From assembly GCA_014905825.1 (NCBI GenBank), contig JACGCN010000001.1:3038001-3102000 (forward strand): 64,000 nucleotides of DNA, given 5' to 3'. Below the pieces are notes generated by a model, which saw only the letters and a list, made by a program, of their open reading frames with translations, did not search any database and was not told where the DNA came from. The position numbers and the translations under genes are program-made. Shown here in pieces: positions 23,821 through 35,388 of this stretch. Positions within the stretch are counted from its first letter, which is position 1; every line of letters starts with the position of its first letter. Source of the stretch: Lyophyllum atratum. Its lineage: Eukaryota; Basidiomycota; Agaricomycetes; Agaricales; Lyophyllaceae.

Positions 23821-24685
23821 ATGGGTACGTTTCCTCCATTCTCTTCATTAACCCGATATTGACTATGTTTCTTAGACTATCAGGTATGTGGACCTCTTGT
23901 TACTACTTTCCCAGCCGCTAATCCGTCGTAGAATCGAGTAGGGGTCAAAGTTTGGCGGCGGAGGTGTCGCAGGAGCGTCAGAAACTAATGTCGACAGGCG
24001 TGAACGCCTTCGCAAGCTTGCCTTGGAGACAATAGACCTCGCAAAGGTGTGTTTCTGTAATATGCCTCGTATGACATGGGCTAATTTGCGGTGGTAGGAT
24101 CCTTATATTCTTCGCAACCATCTTGGATCGCTTGAATGTCGTCTTTGCCTGACCCTTCACACCAACGAAGGCTCTTACCTTGCTCACACACAAGGGAAAA
24201 AGCATCAGACAAACCTTGCTCGTCGAGCCGCGCGTGATGCGAAGGACTCGCAGCTAATGATTGCTCCGGCCCAAAGCAACATCCAGCGCAAAGTTTTCCT
24301 CAAGATTGGTAGGCCCGGATACAGAGTCACGAAAGTCCGGGACATCGACACCGGAAAGGAGGGTATGATGGTACAGGTGCATCTTCCCCAAATAAAGGCC
24401 GATGTTCTGCCCCGACGTCGATTCATGAGTGCATGGGAACAGAAGCGGGAACCACCTAACAAAGCATACCAATATCTCATCGTAAGTTACTCATATGATC
24501 TTGTGTTCGTATCTTTATGCACCTCTTTCCAGGTCGCAGCAGAACCTTACGAAACCATTGCTTTCCGTATCCCTGCTCGTGAAATTGAAGACGAAGCAGA
24601 CGATGCCGGTTACTGGAACTGGTCGCACTGGGATCCCGACACAAAACAATACAGTTTCCAGTTCATGTTCCGCCTTACTTATTAG
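23821..24685 (+). CDS. PRP11: Splicing factor 3a subunit 2 (SF3A2/Prp11/Sap62)
   Basis: U2 snRNP component of the pre-spliceosome, about 220 residues, near the length of fission yeast Sap62 and without the proline repeats of the animal protein. The start is spread over tiny exons: ATGG (23821-23824), then 8 bases (23876-23883), then the main exon, giving MDYQNRVGVKFGGGG. The matrin-type C2H2 zinc finger reads CRLCLTLHTNEGSYLAHTQG followed by KKH. IGRPGYRVTKVRD, the poly-acidic EDEADD and YWNWSHWDPDTKQYSFQFMF close the protein. It is recognised with confidence from these blocks. Confidence 0.94.
23876..23883 (+). other. 8-base micro-exon in SF3A2
   Basis: ACTATCAG sits between CTTAG and GTATGT and supplies part of Asp plus Tyr-Gln of MDYQNRVG, a stretch conserved at the start of SF3A2 proteins. 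Confidence 0.8.
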
Positions 24686-24883
24686 TTATACTTGTATATT
24701 CACTTTGCACCCTTGAATTCACGGTGTTGTATTTTCTCTGCCCAGTCTGCTTGAAGTCTGATGTCATGCATACCAGATGCTCAGCGGCTTGTTATCGGCC
24801 ATGTTCATGTGCACCATAATTTCAAGATGTCGCAGACTTCATCTGATATTCCAGTCAACTTTACTCGCACAGCTCCGCTACAT

Positions 24884-25484
<601 letters not shown>

Positions 25485-26145
25485 CGCAATATGTGGCTCT
25501 GTTCACAGGTCTAGTAGACTTCGACCATGCACCCGCATTTTATGCTCTATATGCCAATCCGATCACGGCCCTTTACTCCAATATATGTTACTTCTTTCTT
25601 CGCTTCTTTGCCTTCTCGGACGGCATTTCAATCTGTCACTCAGGTATTACACATGTGTTAGCATCTGGACATTCTCTTGGGCTATATGTCTACCATATGA
25701 TACGTCTGCACCTGATAGTTGTCCATGTGCAGATGCAGGATCCGAGAACAGAGATTGTTCATGAACACGTAGAATAGGAACTAGTCAACGACTTGACGGA
25801 ACTTCACGTTGGTCGGAAGACAGTCTTTCAGTGCTATCATTGATCGAGAGGATACATTAACGTCTACTTGGGAGGAAAAAGAATCTACCATGCGCACATA
25901 CTGTGAATACAATGAGATGGTTTCAAGGTAACCAAGGGAAGGACAGGAGCGAGTACATAGCGTATAGCTGAGAGCGAGCGAATATGGATCGACCAAGATG
26001 TATGAGGTATATGGCAATCAAGTTGTCCGTATGTGTGCTAAAGTGTCATTGTAGAGATACATATTAAAAAGAAAGGATCAAAGGCAAGGTTCGTCACCCA
26101 GTGTACGATGCATGATAACTCGTAGATAAGTTCTTCGTCGACCTG
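25485..26145. other. Gap between the ribonuclease promoter and the Pal1 3' end
   Basis: Only shadow frames. It should contain the ribonuclease promoter and the Pal1 3' UTR. No motif stands out. Confidence 0.5.
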
Positions 26146-28628
26146 CTAGAAGTCGGTTCTCCGCTTGCTCAAAACTTTTTTCGGAGTCTTCTCAAGCTTG
26201 CGTGCCGCGGGCACGGCTTGAGGTGGAAGTATATCAGTATAAAAAGTTTTAGGTTCGAACGACAGGGGTTGCGAGGGGCCACGAGCGGCGCTGGAAGACC
26301 CTGGACACTGATTCGCTTCCGCAGTTTGCGGCTCTGTGACATCGGGACCTCCTGGACTCGCAGCAATTGACCGTCGATATGAGGTCCCAAGACCGTCGGG
26401 ACCATCAGAGGCGAAGGCGGACGCAGCTGTGGCTGCCAACTGGGACCGTCCACATGTCGAGGGGGTTGTAGATGGGAAGGTTGGTGTCTAGGGGCGACAG
26501 GTTGGGATGACTGTAAGGGAGCAGGCATTACCAATCGTTTGGGGATGTGATTGGGTGGGGGTAAAGTCCTCGAATTACCAGAATTCGTGGACCTCGAACT
26601 ATCGGTCATGGATCGATGAGAGCTCCTTGAGTCCGGCTCGGGTGGCTGAGGTTGCTGTGAAACGGCACTACGGTGCATTTGATCCAGGCCAGCCTGTGGC
26701 GATTCGAAGGGAGGTGAGATAGGACCAGGTGCTGGGAAGCCATTATTGTCAATGAAGAGGGGAAGCTGGTCTGGTTCAATCTGCGGTGTATAAGGTGCCT
26801 GACCTAGAACTTGCGATCTTCGCCGGTGACTTGTCTGGACGGGGATATTGTCCATCAGAGAACCACCAACTTCCTGCGTGCCATTATACGGTCGCGGTGA
26901 ACGACGGTGTATTTCGTCAGGCCGACCGTTCTGCATCTGTAAAGCCTGCATACGAGGAGGTAGGCGAGGATTACTTTGACTTTGGCGATGACCAGTTGCA
27001 GGGCCACGATCGGGAGGAGGCTGGATATTGTTTACAAAAATCCCTGCATGTTGCTGAAAATCGATGGCCGAGGGACGATGGTAACGCCTCACGTCGTCGG
27101 CACCCATTAGTGGATCATAATGCTGATGAAACTTCCTGAGGGGAGTAGGATGACGAGGATGACGTCTGGGAAGGTGCACTTCGGCGATCTCTTTTCGTGG
27201 TAGATGCATCCATTGGAACGGCTGAGTACTCTGGAGGGTCACTTCGAAGACGATTGAAACCTTGGCCACCTTCGAGGTTTGAGGTATTAGACTTCCTAGA
27301 AGCGAAAGGAGGATTTTGGTTTTCCATCTGCTGTTGATAGCCTCCACCTAGCTGGGTATGTACTTTGCTGGATGTCAGGTTGGGGACGTGGTCGAGGGGG
27401 CCATCCGGGGGCATCAAAAAGGCCGGGTGACACATGATTTTGGTTAAGCTGATGATAAAAGTTGCGTGGAAGGATTTGTCCAGGTGAGAGATTCAAGGAA
27501 ACTCCTGCAGGAATGATGGGGACGCTCGTCATCTGAGGCAGGTTACGTGCGTGCGGCTAGGGAGAACATCAGCATATGACGCGAAGTTGTACACGACGAA
27601 AGCATCACTTTGTTTCTATCCTGCTTGGATTTCGGGATAGGAGGAGACGATGTGATCTAAAGATCAGCTAGTCAGGGTTGAGATATGGGTGAGCTACAGA
27701 GTTCCTAACCTGGTACTGACTCCCGATGTTGTGGGTGACGTCCTCCTCGTTTGACTCCTGCACGGCTTCATACGGCCCTCGGTGATGGAGTGGTAATCCC
27801 AGAGGATTGCTCTCATCAAGTTCATCGATACGATCCAATTCATGTGCGCGAAGGACACGACCACCGATGATACGACGAGACGCCGCCGGAGGTGGTTTGG
27901 AGTCAGCGGCAGTGGTAACTGGCCGTGGGGGAAGGATTGGCCTGGTGGCCGTTTGGATCGTTTCTGGAGCAGTGACATTACGAGCTGGGGCTGGTCGATG
28001 AGGTGAAACTGTCTCGCGAGAAGGAGAGGGCTCTGGAGGAGCAGTGCGACCAAGATCTACGGATTGCAAGACGGTCTCAGGCGGGGTCCTGCGCCAAAAC
28101 ATGGCAATATTCATTTTCTTCTTCTGAGTCTCTGGAGGCCAAGGCAAGGGTTGCAGCGGCCTTCTCAGACGGCTGCAGGGCCCATGGCGAGGAGTGAGAG
28201 TCGGTCGAGGTAGGGGGAGACGAGAGGGAGGTGGAAGTCGTCGAGGTGTGATTGGACGAGGAATTGGTCTCGTGGGTAGTGGAACTGTGGTCATCTGAGA
28301 ACATAGGCGTGTTGGGCGGCTGTAGCAGTTGAAACTCGTCTGTGTCTTGGAAAAGAGGAGGTGGCGGGTGGGGAGTGGCCCAGGGGGCTGAGGGCGTGGC
28401 GAAGAAGGGATGGGCGTGTGGATCGAGTGAGAAGGCTGGATCATCGTACAGCGTGGACGGTAACGTCTTGGGGAGGATGTGCATGGGCTGCTTCGGCACA
28501 GACGGCGACAGAAACTGCGAAAATACGTTTCTGCCAGATCGCCCTGGTTTTGCTCTTTGGGAAGCCGTGACGTCTGCAAATCGAGTTGGAGTATCAGACC
28601 ATGATGCTGTTCTCCGATGCTCATACAT
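26146..28628 (-). CDS. pal1: Pal1-family cell morphology protein (one frame joint unresolved)
   Basis: Proline- and serine-rich protein of about 700 residues, largely disordered. The family marker is GGRVLRAHELDRIDELDESN followed by LHHRGPYEAV (about 27750-27860), the Pal1 core. Fission yeast Pal1 acts at growing ends and endocytic sites. LNLSPGQILPRNFYHQLNQ follows. Plausible GT-AG introns link five downstream frames, including a 79-base one ending TTTTCAG near 27050 and a 59-base one near 26455. The last exon ends KKVLSKRRTDF. The N-terminal exon (MYEHRRTASWSDTPTRF) runs into a TGA at 28077-28079, while the core continues one frame over. Either a weak-donor intron from about 28092 or a single extra base explains this. 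Confidence 0.72.
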
Positions 28629-28765
28629 GACCGAGTGAAAGAAAGGATGAGCGAACGTTGGTCCAACCACAAGCACGCCGTCAGCACGGCCCACCACGGT
28701 TGTTGATGCCGTCGCTCACTGTTGTCCCCTGTTATCTAATCCGCACCCCTTCCGACTCGCACCTC

Positions 28766-30788
28766 ATGGCCCAAACTTCCCGTGGTGGGTACATCATCCC
28801 CCCCGCAGCCAAGCGCGTCATCTAATTCAAATCTCAGGCAGCCCCGAGGCGAAGATATGGTCCGTTTACGTCTCAGAAGCGGACCGCCAAGACCGATCAT
28901 TGGCGGAGAGCTGGAAGGGCGACATGGATGCTTTGCTCATTTTTGTACGTGCCAAGCCTGCGCAAGAATCTCTGCCCATGACCATTACACAGGCAGGCCT
29001 CTTTTCGGCTAGTATCACCGCTTTTCTTATCGAAAGTTACAAGACTCTCACTCCAGACCCTACGATCGCCGTCCTTGCCCAGATATCCGTTCAATTGACG
29101 GCTCTCGGCAATGGAACACCGCCTCCAATTGTACCTCCTGATTCTTATCCCCCCAGCCGTCATACGCTTCGTTGCTGTGCAATACCTTTTGGTTTCTTAG
29201 TCTAGCCTTCAGCTTGACATGTGCCCTCACGGCGACTCTGGTTGATCAATGGGCACGAAACTATCTGAATGCCACCCAAACGCACCAGGCTGCACCTCAA
29301 ATACGGGCTAGAATCCGTGCTTACCTCTATCAAGGTCTCCAGCGCTTCGGCATGACTACAGTTGTAGAAACGATCCCGACCCTCTTGCATATCTCTCTCT
29401 TCCTGTTTCTCGCAGGTCTAGTCGCGTTTCTGTTTCCTATAAACTCGGTCATGTGCAACCTAAGCATAGCCATTTTGGTTGTGTGCACTGCTCTTTATAC
29501 CGTCGTCACCCTCCTCCCGCTGTTGTATCATCATTGTCCATACCAGACTCCTTTTTCGTCGCTCTGTTGGTGGGCCTATCGCGCTATCTGGAATGTCGGG
29601 TGCTGTTATCGTGCGCCATCCCGTCATCTCACGATCGCAAAAGCTCGAGAAGTGAGCGCCACAGAAACATCTCCTGCACGCGATGCACGCGATGAAGACG
29701 CACTCCGTCACACACTCGAGTCCTTCTCGGACTAATAGTGAACTCGCAGCCTTCGTGGAAGGCATTCCTGGCTTTCTTCTCGAACGCGATGCCAGTGCGA
29801 TCGTCATGCGCCGATTCCTCAATGAAAAACATATCGACTTAGGAAGCCGCATAATCCGACAACTCCATCTCTCGGGTTATGAAGATACACCTGAGAAGCT
29901 CAGACGAGCCATTACATGCCTTGTCGCCATCTGGTCCCTACTCGCCCACTGCTTGGAATCCGGAGATACCGGAATCAGAAGTTGAGGATTGGTTTGACGA
30001 CGAAGCCTTACCAGTGCTCGAAACATTCGAATACGAGGGTCCCCTCGTTGGGCACTATCTTTCCTCTACGGTTCGCCCTGTTCTCCATGACGCTTCTTGA
30101 CAGTTATTTTCGTTCGGCCATTTCTATCGAACACGAACTGACGCAACTCGGAGTCGAACATCCCTGGACTACTTCCGAGCCGTGGCATGAGCAGCTCCGA
30201 GTGCAGAAATACCTTTCGGCGGAACACCAGAAGTTAACTCTGGGTGTATCATGGGCATGAAGACCTGGTTGCACCGACTCAGGCGCGATTTTACAGCCAT
30301 AAAGGCTGAACTAATCTCTCAACCATCTCACCCAGTCTCCTTCTATAGACAACTTTATCCAATCGCTGTGGTCGTTCCAGACTCTCGTGAACGAAGCTCG
30401 AATCACCGTTCTCTACAACTTCATGTTAAAATTGCTCTCGGACTATCCTCCATACGAAGCCTTGCCCACTTTCTACCACCTCATAATCGACTCCGATCTC
30501 GGACTGCGAGTATCACAACACAATCAAGCTTGCCTGCTAGACCTGCTCAAGGGATACGATGAACTGCCTCAGCTCGCTATGGATCATTTGCTCAATATGG
30601 TCTCTATTTTGGATGAACAAGAATATATTGACGAGGCACAACACGTTGTAAGCGAATATTTACGATCGTGGCCAGAAAGTACCTCTGCTTCCAGGGCCCT
30701 GCTCGGTCTTACAGAGCGGCGGAAGCTCACCGCCGGCCGCCTCGATATTGAATATCTTCAGCTGACACCAAGACAAGAACCTTTCTGA
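28766..30788 (+). pseudogene. DUF6535 membrane protein gene, broken by several frame shifts
   Basis: The start fits a DUF6535 protein of mushroom genomes. MAQTSR joins through an intron to AKIWSVYVSEADRQDRSLAE, then ESWKGDMDALLIF, and a second intron leads to AGLFSASITAFLIESYKTL. Hydrophobic helices follow (TFWFLSLAFSLTCALTATLV, HISLFLFLAGLVAFLFP, LLPLLYHHCPYQTP). The C-terminal half continues NSELAAFVEGIPGFLLERDA, WFDDEALPVLETF and LLGLTERRKLTAGRLDIEY. The frame changes near 29180, 29720, 29950 and 30080, with no convincing intron to bridge conserved stretches. That suggests decay, or assembly errors. A 43-base intron (29708-29750) could bypass one break but would remove conserved residues. 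The function of the family is unknown. Confidence 0.6.
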
Positions 30789-31678
30789 TTAGCGAAAAAC
30801 GGCTTCACGGCGATTTGCTAGTTATACATAGAATCAATCTTATCGTCACCTACTGTACATACTACTATACGATCCCGCAGCCTCCCGCAGCAAACTATAT
30901 TTTTGGGTTAGCCGTACCCTGCCGTACCTGCCTAAATTTAGACATGTTAAATTTAGTCCTCACACCATGAAAGCGAACTCTTGACATCACAGGCTACAGT
31001 CACACGATGTTACATCGATAGGCGTATCAGAAGCTCAAACGAAAATAGGCACTGATTATTAATTTCAGCTTGCCAGCACAAGTTCGTGAAGGGCTAGCTG
31101 GAGCAAGTGGGATAGTCTGAGGTAAACCCGAGACAAAGAGTTTTGGGGTGGTATGGTTGAGGTGGCTACGATAAACTCAGAGCCTTCGGCGAAGAAGGTC
31201 CATCGGAGATACAGCATATTTGAACTGTAAAGATGCAGCCATGCAACTGCAACTGCGACAAGATACAGCCAAGATATGTATATCGACTACGCCACACCCC
31301 GAGAGCTGTCGGATGTACATAATGCTTATCTGTGGCGTGTGCGACCGCGAAGATGATCGCCAGCATTGCTGAGGTGGCCAGGAACTGTCCATTTGAAGGT
31401 CCACCGTCCAGATACTAGAGCATAGATAAAGTGCCGCCTTGAGTAAAATGCAATACATCAAGCGCGTTCAAGAAACTGGAGTGTACTACAGCCTTGTGGT
31501 AAGGTACTAAGCCAAGCAAGCGTGAATGGAGAGTGGGAAAAATCAATGGTCCCATTGAACGAATAACCACCATGATTTCCACATACACCATCTAACCCTG
31601 GTTGACGCATCAGACTCGTAGCCACCACCATTGATGCTTTGCGCTTGAGTTCTCAGTCATCGACGACTATCGACAATC
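30789..31678. other. Non-coding stretch before the HhH gene
   Basis: No supported gene in about 890 bases. The two overlapping reverse frames around 31166-31461 have no family features or matching exon signals. A 9-base direct repeat TAAATTTAG occurs twice near 30933-30956. Confidence 0.45.
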
Positions 31679-32413
31679 ATGGCTCACCCATTCTCTACGA
31701 TGACCCCAGACGCGTTGCGGTCGCAACCTCGACAGACGATCTTCACAGCGACCCAGCAAGATCTGTCGTCTGAAGTTGGGGCAATCTTTGCCCAAGTTCC
31801 GACTCGTAACCCGATGCACATAACGCTGTCTGAAATGCAGACCATCATGGACTACAAGCTCGCCTTTGGCCAGAACAGACCCGCCCTGCGTGCCATGATC
31901 AAGAAGAATTCAGTCGCGCACGTCAAGGACGTTTCGGAACGCGCCTTAGCACACGCACTTGATGATGGTGATTGGGAGGAGGTGAAGAAGGCTATGGATG
32001 TTCTCTGCGAGCTCAAAGGCGTTGGACCGGCAACGGCGTCGCTTATTCTCAGTCTCCTATATCCCTCTGTGATTCCCTTCTTCTCGGACGAGGCCACTGT
32101 GGACGTCCTAGCACCGCCTGGTGGTAGGAAGGGCATCAAGTACACAGCGAAAACTTATAAAGCGTTGTACGATGCGCTTGACACTATGACATTGAGCATA
32201 AACCTGAATGCACCCCTGGAGGATCCTATACGCAGAGGAGAGCTTGAGCGGATAATCTGGCACGTGTCCAGGTTGAAGGATGTCAACGAAAATAAGAGCA
32301 AGAGGGCGAGGGAAGACTCGGAAGAGGGCGTTCAGGAGAAACCGAAGCGGAAACGAAAGAAAACGTATGCTTCTTCCCTCTGCGATGTTTCAGGACTCAT
32401 CTTCTGCTACTAG
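31679..32413 (+). CDS. HhH-GPD-fold protein of unknown function
   Basis: Single-exon reading of 244 residues, starting at ATG 31679 after a promoter with no other ATG in frame. The core has a helix-hairpin-helix signature ELKGVGPATASLILSLLYP. An alpha-helical region resembles DNA-glycosylase HhH-GPD folds (EMQTIMDYKLAFGQNRPALR; FFSDEATVDVLAPPGGRK). The catalytic Lys/Asp pattern of true glycosylases is not evident to me. A basic nuclear-signal-like tail follows (KSKRAREDSEEGVQEKPKRK). A GT (GTATGC) near 32366 could begin a terminal intron, so the last residues are uncertain. Probably a conserved fungal nuclear protein. Confidence 0.72.
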   Translation: MAHPFSTMTPDALRSQPRQTIFTATQQDLSSEVGAIFAQVPTRNPMHITLSEMQTIMDYKLAFGQNRPALRAMIKKNSVAHVKDVSERALAHALDDGDWEEVKKAMDVLCELKGVGPATASLILSLLYPSVIPFFSDEATVDVLAPPGGRKGIKYTAKTYKALYDALDTMTLSINLNAPLEDPIRRGELERIIWHVSRLKDVNENKSKRAREDSEEGVQEKPKRKRKKTYASSLCDVSGLIFCY

Positions 32414-33016
32414 ATGACATGTGCAGCACACGATCGAAAATCCAAGGGCATGGCGCAAATTAATGTACGAGCCTGTACGCGACCGAAACCTCACAGCACT
32501 ATACCCTTCTTACTACTATTACATGTGATGTTCGGGCCGCCTACTACCGCACGCACTCTCTCCAGTGCACCTTGATCCTCGGTTCGACCGAATTAGTAGC
32601 AGAGCAAGTCCACGAATTACATGGAGCCTGCTTAGGCGGTGGTTGGCTAGGTGCGCCTCGTGCTGGTTATCTCCTGGTCAAACGCGATGACCAGGCCTTC
32701 TGTTGGACATCTGACAAATGTCCACACAGTTATCACCGGGCGTCGTTTTCTGTACCGACAGAACGCTCATCATAATCAGTCCATTAAAAGGCAATTACAT
32801 GCTCTTGGGACCTCTATCGTGCTATTGCCATAGAATCAGATGCTTTGTAGTGGGGACAGTATGTAAGTATGTATGGGCGTGCGGCCAATTGCAGATATTT
32901 ATGCTGGTATGAAATACGAATGCGTGAATATAACTAAATGCGAGGTCATCTCATGAAAAGGTCAAAGAGTAGGATCTGAACCCCACTCAGTTATCTGCTC
33001 GAAAGTGATATTCACT
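32414..33016. other. Convergent 3' region
   Basis: No gene supported. Short forward frames at 32572-32912 lack ATG starts or known motifs. Confidence 0.45.
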
Positions 33017-35268
33017 TTATTGACCGCCATAGGCCGTGAGTCGCGAAGAAACTGCTTTTCCAGTGGGAACTTCGCTGCGGATACCATTACCAGTCCCTGC
33101 GACTGGACGCGGTCGTGCAAGCCCTGATACCGAGGGCGCAGGCAGTCTAGATACGGGCCTCGGAAGTGCCGAGGCTGCAGCTCTAGCTCCATACCGGTTG
33201 GGAGCCTTGAGACCGCTGACGGCAGACACCTTGCTCTGCATTGTACTGCCGGTCGCAGGCACGGACGCAGGCACAGACGCAGGCACAGACGGTGCAACCA
33301 CCACTCTCCTGGGACCGTTCACATTTGTTGGAAGTACCCTTTGATTCCCTGAACCTGTCCTGCTATAAACAGCACTCGCCTGACTGTCAGCGATTGGCAC
33401 CCGTCGGGGTCCAGTGCCCATTGTGGCAGAAGCCTGAGTTGATGTGGTGGGTGCGGGTCCAACTACCCTACTCGGGCCAGCTAGGCGTCCAGCACCGGCA
33501 AGAGATGTAAATGTCGATACAGGCCGTGCGATAGGTGCTGCGGCTATCGGGGCACGGACGGGCTTCTGAACAGAGGGCACCTCGGACGTTGTTTCCGTCG
33601 AGCTCGCGCTGCTTGATGAACTTGTTTTCTCGTGACCGGGCCGTCTTTCTTTTTTCACGATTCGCAAAGCAGGAACGGGAGGTGGAGGAACCGTTTCGCG
33701 CACACGTGGACTAGGTGTACGTATACCAGCGTGTGTTGGTATCAGCTGGTGCTCAGGTAACGCTGGGACGAAGACAGGAGCCCGGGTGACAGGGCTGGCA
33801 CTTGGCTCCTCAAATGGAATAGAGATTTTGGCTATGTCATGTGTATTGGCATATTAACATCGTTAGAAAATGAATAAACTGAGCAGAGTACTTGCCTTGT
33901 CCAGAAGCGAATGTTGGCGACGTTGTTGAGTTTGGTTTCAAACCCTCCGGAGGGAGAGAGAGTACGAGGCTTTGGACTGTGGTACGTTGAACAGGATGCG
34001 GCGAGAGGAGGATTAGACTTGTGGAACAATGTTTTTATCAGGTTCGAGATCTATATGCCGGTGATCGGTGAGAGAAGAGATAGAAAGGACGAGGAATACG
34101 CACTCTGTATGCTTAAAATTATATCCTCAGCGGGCACTTTGCCAGCTGAATGGTAATTGATTAATACAGGACCACTTGGATCGGCACCAGATAATACCTT
34201 TCTCTGAGACTTCCTCTTGTTGAATTTTGTCGATCGCTTTTTGTAGCATTGCTTCTTCAACAGCCATATCAAAGCTATCGTCTTCTTCCATGCCATTCAA
34301 AACCGAGTCCATTCCATTTGTAGAGGTAAAGAATGATATCTTATCATTCAATAAATCAAAGCTGGCCTCCTCAGATTGGAGTTGCAAGTGGAAGGAAGAG
34401 TAGAGATCAACTGAACGGCGGTTATGGTCTTGAGAAGACGTCGATGGAGGATTAGGTCTCAACCTGGCGATGAGATGGACTGGTGACGCCTCGGATGACT
34501 GCGAGAGTGGTGTGGATGCGAATGGATGCGATGTGTCTGTCAAAAGCGTCCCAGTAGGGGTATCGAGGTTCAGGGTAGATAGAGAGTCGGAAAGTCTATC
34601 AACTGAGGAGATGGTGATTTGGGGTGTTTCGTTGTCGTGTGGCATCTTATTCCCGTGAATAAGGTCGTGATAGTTGAGAGGAGCGTTAGCTGGATCTGGG
34701 CTCGCGAATGACGTCCCAGAAGTATTGACGGTGTTGACAACGGAAGAGATGCTCGAATCGTCCGAGTTCGACGCCGCGGGTACGGACGAATGCACAGGTG
34801 GTTGTCGTCGGTAAATCTTCGTTCGAGCAACGGGTGCCATGTCGCGATCAATGGGTAGTTCTCCTAGAGGTGTTCGGGGGCTGGGGTGGGTAAGTGTAGG
34901 ACGTCCAGCTTGGACAAGCATGACACGCGCTGGAGTCGCAGCGGGGAGCCGAGGAAGGGTGAGGGTGTCGTTGTCATCGTCACACATGCTTTCGTCGAGT
35001 TCCTCCTCGTCCGTAAGCATCGCGAGCATGGAAGGATCATCAACCGTGACGTCGCCGACAGTCGATGAGCCGTCGTTTAAGCACCGCCGGACTAGGCTGC
35101 TTCAGAGTACGGCCGAAAAATGCTTCCGTCATGGAATAGTCATGGTTGAGGGATGGGCTTGAGTTCTCTTTGTCGGAGTCAGGGGAATGGACATCGCGGG
35201 AGGGGAGCAGACGACGCAAGAGGGTCGAAGAGATTGAGGACACTGTTGCGTGGACGGGTAGCGTGCAT
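33017..35268 (-). CDS. Disordered protein of unknown function, frame breaks near its start
   Basis: The likely start is complement 35266-35268 (MHATRPRNSVLNLFDPLASS). It is followed by DSDKENSSPSLNHDYSMTEA then FFGRTLKQPSPAVLKRRLID, and a long acidic/serine-rich exon (35029-34127) containing RTPLGELPIDRDMAPVARTK and MAVEEAMLQKAIDKIQQEE. The last exon (33703-33017) is rich in Ser, Ala, Val and Pro with VPASVPASVPAT repeats, ending SSRLTAYGGQ. Two single-base frame changes (near 35180 and 35060) interrupt the N-terminal part. It is divergent from SLD2 with 120 bases between starts. I do not recognise the family. The DSDKEN and SP motifs hint at cell-cycle phosphorylation, which is inference. 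Confidence 0.55.
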
Positions 35269-35388
35269 TGGGCCAGAGAACAACTGACCACCGTTAGCCG
35301 GCGAAGGTTCAAATCTGTGTTTGGACTTGTTGACGCGATTTGGCCATTGTCTGCAACGTGACCGTCTTCCGTGTTGCTCCCAACATCC

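Noticed and set aside
29708..29750. 43-base intron in the DUF6535 gene
   Set aside because: It restores the frame and has a branch-like ACTAAT, but it would remove LESFSD/NSELA, which looks conserved, and three further breaks remain.
31166..31461. Reverse-strand small proteins
   Set aside because: Low-complexity Ser/Cys frames with no splice or family support.
32572..32912. Short plus-strand frames after the HhH gene
   Set aside because: No ATG start or recognisable protein; most likely 3' UTR.
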